Below are positions 35,560 through 47,590 of a stretch of DNA of 64,000 nt, in pieces. Every line of letters begins with the position of its first letter. The stretch's first letter is position 1. This stretch comes from Hyperoodon ampullatus (taxonomy: Eukaryota > Chordata > Mammalia > Artiodactyla > Ziphiidae). A model generated the notes under the pieces. That model worked only from the letters and a program-made list of their open reading frames with translations, was not told where the DNA came from and searched no databases. The position numbers and the translations under genes are program-made. The stretch spans positions 202,121,654-202,185,653 of the forward strand of contig OX457056.1 of the NCBI GenBank assembly GCA_949752795.1, read 5' to 3'.

Positions 35560-36290
35560 TACCTATATATATTCAAAGTGAGACTTCGTAGAATGATGTT
35601 AATAATGGTTATTTTTAGGTAATGGAATTTTGGGATTTTACTTTGTACTTTTCTGTATTGCTTGATTTTTTTTTAATAAGAAGCATGTATCACCTTTACA
35701 AAATCAATAAATTCTCTCAAAAAGAAGAATAGAGTTGTCATGCATCCAAACACACCATGCAACAAGAAAGTTGGAGATTTGAAGCCTAGATCATTGCCAG
35801 AGTTTTTAACTAGCCACCTAAGTTTCTTCAAACTTTATTTATTCCATTAAAATGTGTATCATGCAATAGTGAAATAATGAACAAAGTAGAGTATTAGAAA
35901 GAAGAAATAAGAGGCCTAACAATGAATACAAAACATTTGAGGCTCTCATAAATAGAAGGATCAAGTCTAAAGTGTTGTTTTCAGAAATTACCAGGTTGGT
36001 AGTTTATATTCTGAAATCCTGTTAGAAACACAACCAAGATCTGCTCTGTTTTTCTATGAATCCACTATCTTTGTCCTATTCAAAGATAAAATATTTTAAT
36101 TTCATATGAAACAATTTAAAGTATTGTTTAAAAATAGTTACTTTATGCAGAAAAGACTAGAAGGAAATATGTCCAGATGCTAGAAATGGATGCTGATGAG
36201 AGGTGGAGTTATGGGAAGTTCTTTCTGCTGTTGGTTTACACTTTTCTGCATTTTCTAAATGTTCTGCAATGAGCACATATTACATAGATA
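35560..36290 (+). mobile_element. Ancient L1 3'-end remnants
   Basis: Two weak 3'-UTR-like pieces, about 35560-35730 (AATAATGGTTATTTTTAGG) and 36120-36290 (TTTTCTGCATTTTCTAAATG), with unique DNA between. Confidence 0.4.
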
Positions 36291-36302
36291 ATCAGTTTTT
36301 CT

Positions 36303-36506
36303 TTTTTTTTTGAATTTATTTTTTTATACAGCAGGTTCTTATTAGTTATCTATTTTATACATATTAATGCATATATGTCAATCCCAATCTCCCAATTCAT
36401 CCCACCACTACCCGCTTTCCCCCCTTGATGTCCATACGTTTGTTCTCTACATCTGCGTCTCTATTTCTGCCTTGCAAACAGGTTTGTCTGTACCATTTAT
36501 AGACAA
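36303..36506 (-). mobile_element. L1 3' end, minus, 5'-truncated
   Basis: T-rich tail then TTTTTATACAGCAGGTTCTT and CCCAATCTCCCAATTCATCC, the reverse of an L1 3' UTR. Similar AATCAG-T-rich sequences lie on both sides. Confidence 0.75.
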
Positions 36507-36520
36507 TCAGGTTTTTTTTA

Positions 36521-36807
36521 GGTTCTTTTTAAAAAAATATATTTATTTATTTATTTGCTTATTTATTTATTTATTTATTTAGCCGCACCGGGTCTTAGTT
36601 GCGGCACGCAGGATCTTCATTGCCGCATGCAGGATCTTCACTACATTGTTGCAGGGACTTTAATTGCAGCATGCGGGAGCTTTAGTTGCAGCATGCGGAC
36701 TCTTAGTTGCAACATGCGGGATCTAGTTCCCTGACCAGGGATCGAACCTGGACCCCTCGCATTGGGAGCATGGAGTCTTAACCATTGGACCACTAGGGAA
36801 GTCCCCA
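36521..36807 (-). mobile_element. tRNA-derived SINE, minus orientation
   Basis: (ATTT)n tail on the left, head reversed on the right (CCACTAGGGAAGTCCCC). It appears to have inserted into the target-site duplication of the neighbouring L1, giving three AATCAG-T-rich copies in all. Confidence 0.88.
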
Positions 36808-37006
36808 TAATCAGTTTTTTCTTTAAAGAAAAAACCTAAGAGGTGTTTACACATAAATGTAAGAAATAATTTAATTCAATATAATTTAATTAAGCTAATT
36901 AATTTTAATATTTTTAAAAGTTCATTTTACAAATCTCTCACACAGAAGAATTCCAAATAATTTGTTATACTTCACCTTCAAGGAGGTGGAGCATAACTAC
37001 CCCCCC

Positions 37007-37008
<2 letters not shown>

Positions 37009-37037
<29 letters not shown>
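37009..37037 (+). repeat. (CA)n microsatellite
   Basis: ACACACAC run after a C-rich patch. Confidence 0.95.
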
Positions 37038-37042
<5 letters not shown>

Positions 37043-37044
37043 TT

Positions 37045-38795
37045 CCTAAGAGGACTGCATGTGGTGACTTCCTTCCGAAGAATACAATATGGAAAGAGGA
37101 GGAAAGAGTAACTTTACAGTGGAGAAGGCTGACAAACACTATTTCAGCCAGGCGATCAACACCTGTTCAACATCAACAGTGGTAAGTCACATTGATAGTA
37201 GGTACCCTTGATATACTGTGATGAAAATGGTACTTTACCTCTGTGGTCGTCCTCCCCAAAAACCATAATCCCAGTCTAATGAGAAAAACATCAGACAAAT
37301 CCAAATTGAAGGATGGTCTACAAAATTACCTGACCAGTCCTCCTCAAAAATGTCAAGATCATCAAAAACAAGGAAAGTCTGAGAAATTGTCACAGCCAAG
37401 AGGAACCAAAAGGGATATGACAAATAAATGTAATGTGGTGTCCTAGAGCAGAAAAGAGAAAGGACACTAGGTAAAAACTAAGGAAACCTGGTTAGTCCAT
37501 TAATCATTACAAACGCACAATACTGATGTAAAATGTTGATAATGGTAGTGTATAAGAACTCTCTGTTTGGGCTTCACAATTTTTCTGTAAATCTAAATAT
37601 ATTATACAAAATAAAGGTTTTTTTAAAAGTTTATTTTAGCCTTCTGTGACTTTTTACAGAAAATCTTTGCAAAACTTGTAATGCACATGAAGGCAGTGTG
37701 TTTACCAAGTTACAGAGATTTGCAATATTATGAAACCCTATCCTGTCATCCCAAATGCAAAAGAAAAAAGTAAAAATAATGTCCCATAAATCATCTCCAA
37801 CAAAAATTAAACTGCTACTTAAGATTTCTAGTTATCCAAATTTACAGCTATACTAGAAAGATTCATTTTCCAAAGGGTAAGATGTCATTCTAAGATACTG
37901 TCCTGACTTTACAACTGTGAGAAACAGACATTTCCAAGCACCAATTTATGTATATGTTATACACATATGTACACAAAATTTAAGGACCACATGGCAAGTA
38001 AGGTAAGGGGGTGGGCAAGACAGAACTATAAAATGTAACAGTAGGGATAAAAAAGCAGATTTCTAGATTTGCCAGTTAAGTAATGTTATCATTAGTATGA
38101 GATAGCCTTCTTATGTCAATAGGTGGTGTTCAAAGAGATTTTGAACAAAATGTAGAGCACGCCATCAGCATTAGGATCTAAGATAATTCATGGGATATCA
38201 GAATTTGTGATTTTTCTGATCTCTGTCAGGACACTGAGTCATTTGGCAACAGATGACAGAAGATATAAAATTTGAAAATGAAGGGAACTACAAAATCTTG
38301 TGAAATTTTCATGATTATCTGGGGATTTCTTTGAATACATACATAAAAATAAAGTTAACCCCTGAGATAAAATATATACAAATATGAGTTCTTTTTCAAG
38401 AAAATAATGATAAGCTCTAGGGAAAAAAATTCTCTTAAGCATCTTCAGTTCTTCTGGAAGAAAGTACCATGTCAAATATGAAATTCTTATTTCTGCTCTA
38501 TAATTATTACTATTAAAGAATGCCTAACTTCAGGTAAATTTTTTCATTTGAGACATTCATTCCACTGACTGAAACCACAGTGTATAATTTATTTATCTTG
38601 TCCTAGGTTTGGGGTCCTGTTAAAAATGTGAAAAACACAAAAGACAACTTTTCTGGAATATCATTCAATTACATTATTTTGAACTGATAGTGGGTTGTGT
38701 TCAGTTGTTAAATATAAACAAAAGTTTGGATGTGAATGGAATAAAGATAGGTCTTATTTAATTGGGGGATTTTTACTTTAGTTTTAAAAAGCGTG

Positions 38796-38828
<33 letters not shown>

Positions 38829-38939
38829 TAAGTAAAGAGAATTATGACCTTTAGACCCATATTTAACTGTTATCCTTTGAGAACCTATGTCACTGCTTCT
38901 AAAGAATTATACACTCTATATAATGTGCTTTTCCGCCTT
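37045..38939. other. Upstream interval without recognised genes
   Basis: AT-rich. A (TA)n(CA)n microsatellite lies at 38798-38829. No gene and no transposon that I can name. Confidence 0.45.
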
Positions 38940-39560
38940 TCTTATGGCAGCTGTTTCAAACCCAAATGGAAAGGTGGATGAGAAAAATCCCCTACATTTG
39001 AAACCTACCATGGAGAGAAAAGCAGGAAGAAGCCCAAGCTAGCCCCTGGGGATCTTCCCAGGTTCAGCAGATTGACCTGAAAAAGGAGTACAGCTTGAGC
39101 TCTTCTTCCTTAGCAGCACAACCACCGGTCAGAGAGGTTTCCAAACACGTGGAGTTTAGCGAGACCACCTGCTCCTAACACAGGAAAACGGCCACTGGAC
39201 CGCCAACTCTGTTGCCTCAAGTCAACACCAGCTCCCCTTCACAACAGATGACAGGCTTTCCGCTAGCAGCATCTCCCGGTAAAAGAGTGAGCAAAGAGAA
39301 ATTAAACTTCACGTCTGTGATAGAAGCTCATGAATTAGGAGTGAAATGGACAGATGAAAAACCCGAAACTGAAGTCAGTCTGAAAGTAGAACCAAACAGT
39401 AATTGCACAGATATCAGCCTTGGTGAGACAGAGCGAGGAGTTCAAATCCCCACTTGGCCAGGGCATGGGCCTCCAGGTGCTATGGAGTAAGAAGTAGAAA
39501 GGAACTTTTGCCCAGGTGCTCATGCCTTCCTCAAGCATGACCAATCTCAGTGGGTGTGTG
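38940..39560 (+). other. Unexplained coding-like stretch
   Basis: It contains several CpGs, low AT content and a 92-codon frame at 39212-39490 rich in Ser, Glu and Lys. I recognise no family. A stop-rich context, no obvious splice sites and flanking repeats argue against a live gene. It could be an old retrocopy, an ancient repeat or a conserved element. Confidence 0.3.
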
Positions 39561-39667
39561 GTACAACCCAGGAGGCGTAATCTATAATCTCTCAATGCAA
39601 ATCAAAACTATAATGAGGTACCACCTCACACCAGTCAGAATGGCCATCATTAAAAAGTTTACAAATA

Positions 39668-39782
39668 GGGAATTCCCTGGCGGTCCAGTGGTTAGGACTC
39701 CACGCTTTCACTGCCAAGGGCCTGGGTTCAATCCCTGGTCAGGGAACTAAAATCCCACCAGCCGTGGTACGGCCAAAAGAAA
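39668..39782 (+). mobile_element. Short tRNA-derived SINE inside the L1
   Basis: Head GGGAATTCCCTGGCGGTCCA, B-box GGGTTCAATCCC. Flanking TTTACAAATA and TCTACAAATA are target-site duplications of L1 sequence. Confidence 0.9.
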
Positions 39783-40066
39783 AATGTCTACAAATAATAA
39801 ATGCTGGAAAGGGTGTGGAGAAAAGGGAACCCTCTACATTGTTGGTGGGAATGTAAAAAATTGGTGCAGCCATTATGGAAAACAGTATGGAGCTTCCTTA
39901 AAAAACTAAAAACAGAGTTGCCATATGATCCAGCAATCCCACTCCTGGACATCTCTCTGGAGAAAACTCTTAATTCGAAAAGATACATGCACCCAAATGT
40001 TCATAGCGGCACTATTTAGACATGAAAGCAACCTAAATGTCCACTGACAGATGAAAGGATGAAGAA

Positions 40067-40070
40067 GATG

Positions 40071-40101
<31 letters not shown>

Positions 40102-40143
40102 GTGTGTGTGTGTGTATATACACACACACACACATACATACAC
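40067..40143. repeat. (TG)n-(CA)n palindromic microsatellite
   Basis: Arms about 40091-40117 (TGTATGTATG then TG repeat) and 40118-40143 (CA repeat then CATACATACA) are near-perfect inverted copies around a TATATA centre. Confidence 0.9.
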
Positions 40144-40605
40144 AGTGGAATACTACTCAGCCATCAAAAAGAATGAAAGAATGCTATTTGTAACAACATG
40201 GATGGACCTAGAGATTATCATACTAAGTGAAGTAAGTCAGACAAAGAAAAATATCATATGATATCACTTATATGTAGAATCTAAAAAAATGATACAAATG
40301 AACTTACTTACAAAACAGAAACAGACTCACAGACATAGAAGACAAACTTATGGTTACCAAAGGGGAAAGAGGGAGGGAGGGATAAATTAGGAGTTTGGGA
40401 TTAGCAGATACAAACTACTATATACAAAAAAGGTAAACAACAAGGTCCTACTGTATAGCATGGGCAACTATATTCAATATCCATTATGGATATGGATTAT
40501 TCAATAAACCATAATGGAGAAGAATATGAATATATATATATATGAATCACTTTGCTGTATACCAGAAACTAACACAACACTGTAAATCAACTATACTTCA
40601 ATTTT

Positions 40606-42339
40606 TAAAAATCTATTTCTCAAGATCTCCACCACTCAGACCATGCAACAGAAGGAGAGGAATCACTATGATCGGGCCCCACAGCTTGCCTAGCTCTCCC
40701 AAGAGTTGATGTCAACCGAAGTTCAAGTTTCCCTGATTTGAGTCCTTAGTCATGTATGAGATAGCCTGTTGAATTGGTGTTCAGTTAAAGGTGTATAAAG
40801 CAATATTTAATATTTTGTAGATTAAGAGAATTAAAATGAATATCAGCTATTAGAAGGAAATTCTCAATTCAGTATCCTATGTTAACCCACATAGGGAAAT
40901 CAATGAACAATGGAATTTTAAATGTTGAAGTGGATGGGATCCATGATGAGATGAAGAAGAAGTAACTAAAAGTCTTGGCATCACACAACTTCCATAATGT
41001 CAGATTTTTGAAAACTATAAACCCATATTCCTTTGGGTAATTTTTTTAAGTTTTAAAGATTTTAGAAAATAAAAATTTTTAATTTTTTCAAGAGCCTTCC
41101 ATGTTACAATTAAAATCCATGTTACTTATTCAGCAGTACCCATGATAGAGTCCTAGAAACAACCTGAGAAGAAACAAGAATAGAATAGACAGAGAATAGA
41201 AATGTTTGGAACAAATGTATTCCAAACTGTTTAAATACATCATGGGATATCCATAGAATAGAATAGCAAGCAGCTGTGAAAAAGAATGAGGGAGATCAGA
41301 TCAGATGCATTGTTACAGAAGGATCTCTAATATATATTAAATGAAAAAAGCAAAACGCAGAGTGTGGATAATATATTGCCATGGGGGGGTCAGTGGGAAA
41401 CTATATTTGCCTGCTTTGACTTTTTGTGTGCCAAATCTCTCTGGAGAAATACACAAAACCTAGTACCAGTGTTTGCTTCTAAGGAGGAGAAATGGGTGGA
41501 TAAGGGACAGGGTTTTTTGGGTTTTTTTTTACTATACACTATTTTATACCTTTTGAAGTTTAAACTATTAACTATTTGTATTACCTATCGAATAATAAGC
41601 ATTATCTCTAAAAAAAAGGTAAAAGAGTATTTTCAAGCATATTTCGGGAATAGTGAAAGAAATTGCCACTACCTTGCAGTGGCACTACAATGAAGAAGGG
41701 GGTGGGGGGAGTAAGCAATATGTTAACTAGGATGTCAGAAGGTAGATCAAAATTAACATGCAGATTGTGAAAATATGACAATTACTGACAGAAGGAAAAA
41801 GAATAAAGTCCTCATTGCATTTAAGTAAGCAGGGTTATGTTAGGAAAAAAGACTAAACAGAGATAAAATGCTGGAAATTAAAAAATTATAAAAGTCATTT
41901 GTGAAACAAACTTCAGAATGTTGTAATATCATAGTAAAATGTATAAAGAGATTTTCAAATGAACCCCATTAGATCCAGAAATCAGTAAAAACAATTTCTC
42001 TTTCTTAAAATGCTTACACAAACACATCCCTAACACACACATTAAGACACACACTGTAAGCAGCCTACGAGACCATTAAGACAATTCTAGACTTTTATAG
42101 CTATTCTTTTTTAGGGGTCATTCTTTGCATTTTTACTGCCCTAAATTTACCTCTTCAAGTCACAGCAATGAAGAATTGAGCTTTCTTTCTTTTTTAGTTT
42201 TATTTCCAACCGAATCTTTTGTACATTTCTGGAATTTAAGCCACCTATGTTACCGCTACTTATCTATAACACCATTGCTTTGAGGGATTAAAGCAGGTTT
42301 CTTGTAATACACTTAGATCAAGAGTTATCTGAGTTGAGA
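40606..42339. other. Interval upstream of FBXW4
   Basis: AT-rich, with an old L1 remnant (separate entry). No gene was recognised. Confidence 0.4.
41215..41640 (+). mobile_element. Old L1 3'-end remnant
   Basis: L1-like order GGAATATCC-type segment (CATGGGATATCCATAGAATA) then TGTTTGCTTCTAAGGAGGAG and a T-rich 3' end. Confidence 0.45.
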
Positions 42340-42780
42340 AGAATATCCTGTTTGTGTTAAGGATGGGGAATCTTTATTTTTTTATTTTTTATTTATTTAT
42401 TTTGATCTTGAGTTGTTTTGATTTCCCCTGAGAGCAGTAATCTTCAGCAAGTGATATTTTTAAAAAGCCCACACACCACAAAACATTCCAAGTGATTTTA
42501 ACTCCTGAATGAGGTTGGGCTACCTGAGTGATTCTCTCTCTTCTCTTCTTTGGCAGAAAGGATTAGAAACCTCCACAGAACTTGCTCTCTATTAAAGTGG
42601 AGTGCTGTGCATTCATTGGCAAGAGGTGAATTGTTTTCAGATTACATGCGAAAGAGTGTGTGTGTTTCTTTCCCACATCAAAGACTTGGATGGAAGCAGT
42701 TCTGAGTATTGCCAGGGATGCAAGAATTGGTGCTAAAGTGATTAACAAAATTGCTTTCCTGCAAAAGAAGCACAAAACAT
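42340..42780. promoter_or_regulatory. Candidate conserved non-coding element A, FBXW4-FGF8 interval
   Basis: Repeat-free after the T-rich start. Contains CTGAATGAGGTTGGGCTACC, GGTGAATTGTTTTCAGATTA and AAAGTGATTAACAAAATTGC, i.e. several homeodomain/bHLH-like cores in balanced sequence. Conservation untested. Confidence 0.28.
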
Positions 42781-43554
42781 TACCTAGGGATTAGAGGAGG
42801 AGAGGGCAAGATTAAAGGTGATGTTGAATTTTGGGTGGAATATCTTATCCATCTTTTTCAAATCATGCTTCAAGGATTCTGTGGCCCCTCCTTAAGGAAA
42901 CTTGAACAAATCAAAGTCTCGCTTTCTCAAGTTTTGTACACGGGGCGCTGACAAGGTAAAATTAAAACTACTAACATAAGCGGCACTTACTTGTGACCTC
43001 CATATCTTTATCTCACACCACAAATATGTTTTGAATGTATTTTATTCAGCACACACCAGCAACTCCATTGATCAAAGATTATTTCATTTGTAATTGGTTT
43101 GTGTGTCCACCTGTTGGACTTAAATGCTAGAGTTCTATAGAATTTCTGAAGTTGTTCGGTTTTAGTGAATCTTGACTTGATTAGTATACATTCCTTTTTA
43201 AACATAGCTTTCACAGTCGAAACCTTCACCTAAACCAAAATGTAAAAAAAAAAAAAAGCCATAGAACCTATATTCTACATAGTGAAGGAAAGATCATACA
43301 GCAAACCTCACAATTTCTAGTTTAGGACATTATTTTAAGGGGTCTCTCTGAAATGCCCTATGACATTCTTTGTCACTTAGCATTTTTTTCATCTCTTTCA
43401 GAAACTGAATGTAGGCCTCCCTTCTTCCAAGAAGTCCTCCTGACTTTAGAGTCCCAATCAGAGTCAGACAGAAACATATAGGTACATGTAACTGTTCTGG
43501 TATGAATAAACTTTTTCTTCCTTTAAAACATTAAGTCCAAAAAAGGAATGAAGC

Positions 43555-43855
43555 AATTATATGGACAGGTAGAAAAAACATGAAGTTGAGTGTAATAAGC
43601 AAAATAAATTCAGAGCAGTATATACAGTATGATACCATTTATGAAAAAAATCTAACACAAAAAACAATATCATAATTCTTTAGGGACCATATACATGCAT
43701 GTAAAAGTAAAAAATTGGAACAGAATTATATACTTCAATCTCATGGTAGTGGCTGCCTCTGGGAAGGAAGGTAGGAGGTTTGGGGGCCATGATGAAAGGG
43801 AATTTTAGCTACATCTGTAATGTTTATTTCTTTTAAAATTTATCTTTAAAAAATT
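43555..43855 (+). mobile_element. Old L1 3'-end remnant
   Basis: AGTATGATACCATTTATG, then GTGGCTGCCTCTGGGAAGG, and a T-rich end: the common L1M 3' order. Confidence 0.6.
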
Positions 43856-44159
43856 AAGATGATTCACTTACACGCAGTTAAGGCATGTGAAGTGTCACTG
43901 AAATTCTGGTCTAAAAGACATGCATTGCATGTAGGGTTTTTTTGGTCTGATACAATGTCTCTCTTTATAACAATAAAACCTGTTTCAAATTGATTAAATA
44001 ATTCAGGATGGTTGTGGCCTCTTCCTCTCCCACAATACCATCCTCATAAACTAATGTACTGTGGAGGTGGAATTTATCTTTGTGTGTGTTCTGTAAAGAG
44101 TAAGAACACACCGCTGATTCTCCGTAAAAAGAATCAATAGATGAATAAATAAATAAGCG

Positions 44160-44560
44160 TTGTTTGCTTGCTGCCCTGCATGCAATAGTTTGTGGACATT
44201 TTCGTTTTGAAGTTGTTTCTTGAGGTTGCCTGTGTGACTTCTTCGCTTTCAGGAACTTGTTGAGAACAATCATTTTTTATCTGTCTTTCCTTTGGGGTCC
44301 TGTAAGGTCACTGGACATAAGATAGCTGTGAAATTTGACATTGTTCCAATTTAAATGCTTTACTCCAGCAAGTGCAAGACTGTGGATGCTTCGGTGTGGA
44401 TTGCCACGGCCAGGCTGTTCCTGAGACTCGCCAGCCCTCCAGGCTTCAAAGCCTGCCATCCTTGATCTCACTAAAGAATGTTTTTGAATTCTATGTCCAT
44501 CTAGTGGTTGCCTGCAAAGATCTACTTGGCTTTTTCTTTCTTCCTTTTCTTTCACACTTG
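44160..44560. promoter_or_regulatory. Candidate conserved non-coding element B, FBXW4-FGF8 interval
   Basis: Balanced, repeat-free sequence with preserved CpGs (CATTTTCGTTTTGAAG, CTTCGGTGTGGATTGCCACG) and cores such as TTCCAATTTAAATG. It is among the best-preserved looking stretches upstream of FBXW4. Conservation untested. Confidence 0.33.
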
Positions 44561-44689
44561 ATCAGTGAGATTCTGTTTGTGATGGGGGTTTTGCCCCCCT
44601 TGGTCTTTAATTCTTTCACAGGTGGTTTCAAAGTGTCTATCCTTAGCCCCTGCTTTCTATAAACAAGCAGGAATTCATGAACCGCAGTT

Positions 44690-45030
44690 ACTGATGGCTG
44701 TCCTCACGGAGCAATTCTCCTCTTACTTTGAAAACAGGCTGTTTTGTGGACAGTAAAGTACAGTTCTTTTTCGTAGATGAGATTAGAGGCTTGAGGGGAG
44801 GCTAGCGGGAGGGGAGTTTTTTCCTTTCTCTTTTTTTATTTTATTTTTTAACTGGAGAGCCTTTGTGATGTAACTCGTTTTAGCAAATTCAAGAACTTTA
44901 CTTATTTTATACACAGTTGCACCTTTGGTTAAAGATGACATGGCACTAAGTAGAAGATGCTGGGAATTGCTGATTTGCTCATTAATTCCAACATCTCCAG
45001 CATCCCAGGTGTAAGGTTAGGAGCTGAAGG
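44690..45030. promoter_or_regulatory. Candidate conserved non-coding element C, FBXW4-FGF8 interval
   Basis: Repeat-free apart from a T-rich run at 44830-44850. It includes TTTTTCGTAGATGAGATTAG, GATGTAACTCGTTTTAGC and GATTTGCTCATTAATTCC. Conservation untested. Confidence 0.3.
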
Positions 45031-45149
45031 TCAGGTGGTGACAGAGCTAATGTGGTTGCATATCCAAGGGATCATATTATATCAATTCTACCTAAGAATT
45101 TTGATGTGCCATGGGGGTTGACATTTTCTGTCATTAAATATTCTTCAAC

Positions 45150-45350
45150 AATATCATTTTAATGGCTGCATAGCATTCCACTGAATAAGATGTACCATAA
45201 TTTACTCAACCAGTTCCCTATTGTTGGAAACAGGTGTTTCCAATGTTTTGGCATTATAAAGAGCACTCCATATTCACATTGTTGAATTTGCTGATAAATT
45301 CCTAACAGTGATACTGCTGGGTCATAGGGCATATACACTTGTTAAAGCTT
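45150..45350 (-). mobile_element. L1 3'-region remnant, minus orientation
   Basis: Reverse of L1: GGCTGCATAGCATTCCACTG, then TTACTCAACCAGTTCCCTAT and GATACTGCTGGGTCATAGGG. Confidence 0.72.
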
Positions 45351-46099
45351 TGAAGATCAGCATCCATTTTAAAATTCAGTTAAAAAGGAGGGATTGAAGG
45401 ACAGAAAGAATTGCTACTGCAGCTACACACTTAAGACCCCAAGCAAACTACTACTTAATCAGTGGAGAAATTCCCTCACACAATGTAAGGAGTGCACATT
45501 GTCTGTTAGCCCTCCAGCAATTCGTCTTTCACCATTGACCTACACTGAAACCTTCAGCTTAGGAAAAGAATGTAGAAGCCTCTTACAGGAAGGCTTGATT
45601 CAGTGGTACTCAGGGTCCTATAATAGTCTTTGTGTGAGCACTTTCCTCACTGTAGTTCACTACTGGATCCAGGACCAAGCTGAATCTTTTTCACTTTGCT
45701 CATTACTGAAATATGATGCTATCTGTGGGGTGGAAACTGCAGTATTTAAGAGTACTCAGGAATAACACAATTGAGAAAATAAGTTCAAGAGGAGGAATCA
45801 TTCAGGAATAAATGACAAGGGGATAGCTTTCTCCGTTCTGAACTGCCTAATTATTAGTTGGTACAGCCTATGCCTCCACAGAGCCTTGAACTTGGAAATC
45901 CTGGACAATCTTTAGTTATGTTGCTCGCTTGCTCACAGACCTTTGCCACCCTAGGCTTCGTTGTCAGTACAAACCCCTTCACCTCGCCTCAGTATTCTGG
46001 TTTACCCTGACCTCTTTCCAGCCTTAGTGCCCCAGCATGAAACCTTCCGTTCCATCCAAACTGAAACTATTTGCTGTATTCCAAACAAGCAGTGTATAC
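45351..46099. other. Interval without a recognised gene
   Basis: A 123-codon frame (45394-45765, plus) shows no domain that I recognise and no supporting exon signals. I do not call it a gene. Confidence 0.5.
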
Positions 46100-46345
46100 T
46101 GTGGAAGGACTTTTGGATTTGGTCCAGATAATCTGGATTTGAGCCCTGGCTCTGCCATTGCTTTATTAGGTGACCTTGGGCAAAACAATCTTACTGAGGC
46201 TCAGTTTCATCATCTGTAAAATAGGGATGACAAAGCCTAATTCACTGTGTTATTATGTATACGTTAAACTAGAAAACAGCACGTAAAAGAAGTTGCAATG
46301 CAGAGCGTGCGGGGAGTGTTTAATAGGTGACATGAATATCTTGTT
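46100..46345 (+). repeat. MIR SINE
   Basis: GGATTTGAGCCCTGGCTCTG, GTGACCTTGGGCAAAACAAT and CATCTGTAAAATAGGGATGA are textbook MIR. Confidence 0.88.
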
Positions 46346-46559
46346 TATCCTGGCCTCTGAGCATGTGCTCCCACCTGTTCTCTTTCTGGAAAAGTTCTCT
46401 TGAATCCGAATCCCACCCACCCATCAAAGCAAATGCATGTTTCAAGCTCTCCCATGAAAATTCTTAGCACTCCTTGACTAGACTATTCATTCAGCAGGCC
46501 AATCCTTCTAAATGGACTCTCCTGGGACAATTTTCAGGAGGTCCTGATAACAATTTTGC

Positions 46560-46901
46560 CCCAACACTAATCATAATTAACGTATAGTACTTTACTGCTT
46601 ACAACAAGCTATAAGGTCAACAAAATGGATATTATTGTTATTATCATCCCTATTTCTCAGAGACTCAGAGAGGTCAAGTGATTTGTCAAAGGCCACAAAG
46701 CTAGTGTATGGGGCTTCCCTGGTGGCGCAGTGGTTGAGAGTCCGCCTGCCGATGCAGGGGACAAGGGTTTGTGCCCCCGTCCGGGAAGATCCCACATGCC
46801 GCGGAGCGGCTGGGCCCGTGAGCCATGGCCACTGAGCCTGTGTGTCCGGAGCCTGTGCTCTGCAACGGGAGAGGCCACAGCAGTGAGAGGCCCGCATACC
46901 G

Positions 46902-46934
<33 letters not shown>

Positions 46935-47010
46935 GTATGGCAGAACTGAAAACTGAACTCAACTCGACTGATTGCAAAGCTCATGCACTTGACCTCACAC
47001 AATGAAACCT
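46560..47010 (-). repeat. MIR SINE, minus, split by a young SINE
   Basis: CATCCCTATTTCTCAGAGAC and GAGGTCAAGTGATTTGTCAA on the left and AGAACTGAAAACTGAACTC on the right of the SINE belong to one MIR. Confidence 0.8.
46712..46925 (+). mobile_element. CHR-type SINE, short cetacean subfamily, young
   Basis: Perfect 15-bp target-site duplication AAAGCTAGTGTATGG at 46697-46711 and 46926-46940. Long A tail. Confidence 0.95.
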
Positions 47011-47332
47011 ACCTCCTTATTTAACTGTTAATGGACGTTTGTCCCTCTGTGAAGTAATATTATTATTGAATTTTAGGTCCTTGCCTAAGAAGAAAATGGT
47101 GGTGTTCTTGGGTATAGTAACCACCTAAAGAAACTTATTTAATGTTTTCAGAGGTGTGAAAGACATGCACATGATATGCCAGTTCTTGGGGAAATGTTCC
47201 AGGTCAAAACTTTGTGTAAATTATTTCCCTGGGACTCAGAACGAAAGCTGGGCCTTTGGTGGGAAGACATCCTTTCCCTTATACACCAAGTAATCACAAC
47301 TCAGAGCAGCCCTCTTAGAAATGATTCCCCCT

Positions 47333-47590
47333 TGGGACTTCCCTGGTGGTTCAGAGGTTAAGAATCTGCCTTTCAATGCAGGGAACGTGGGTTCGATCCC
47401 TGGTAGAAATAAGATCCCACATGTCATGGGGCAACTAAGCCCACGCCGCCACTACTGAGCCCACATGCCTCAATTAGAGAGCCCTTGCAACGCAATGAAA
47501 GATGGCGCGAGCCACAACAAAGATCCCATGTGCCTCAACTGAGACCCGATGCAACCAAGTAAATAAATAAATTAATTAATTTTTAAAAAA
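47333..47590 (+). mobile_element. CHR-type SINE, older long form
   Basis: Head GGGACTTCCCTGGTGGTTCA, (AAAT)n tail. Target-site duplication AGAAATGATTCCC / AGAAGTGGTTCTC is imperfect, so it is an older copy. Confidence 0.85.

Larger units (their letters stand above)
39595..40605 (+). mobile_element. 5'-truncated L1 3' end with a SINE insertion
   Basis: Starts in ORF2 (ATGCAAATCAAAACTATAAT) and runs through the C-terminal region and 3' UTR to ACTTCAATTTTTAAAAA. The flanks AATCTATAATCTCTCA and AATCTATTTCTCA may be target-site duplications. The usual ATGTGGTATAT position is replaced by a TG/CA microsatellite. Confidence 0.85.

Noticed and set aside
36541..36582. CRISPR-like periodic repeats
   Set aside because: These are (ATTT)n SINE-tail and microsatellite repeats in a mammalian genome, without unique spacers.
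45394..45765. 123-codon plus-strand frame
   Set aside because: No recognised motif or exon signals in an intergenic stretch; length is within chance for this composition.
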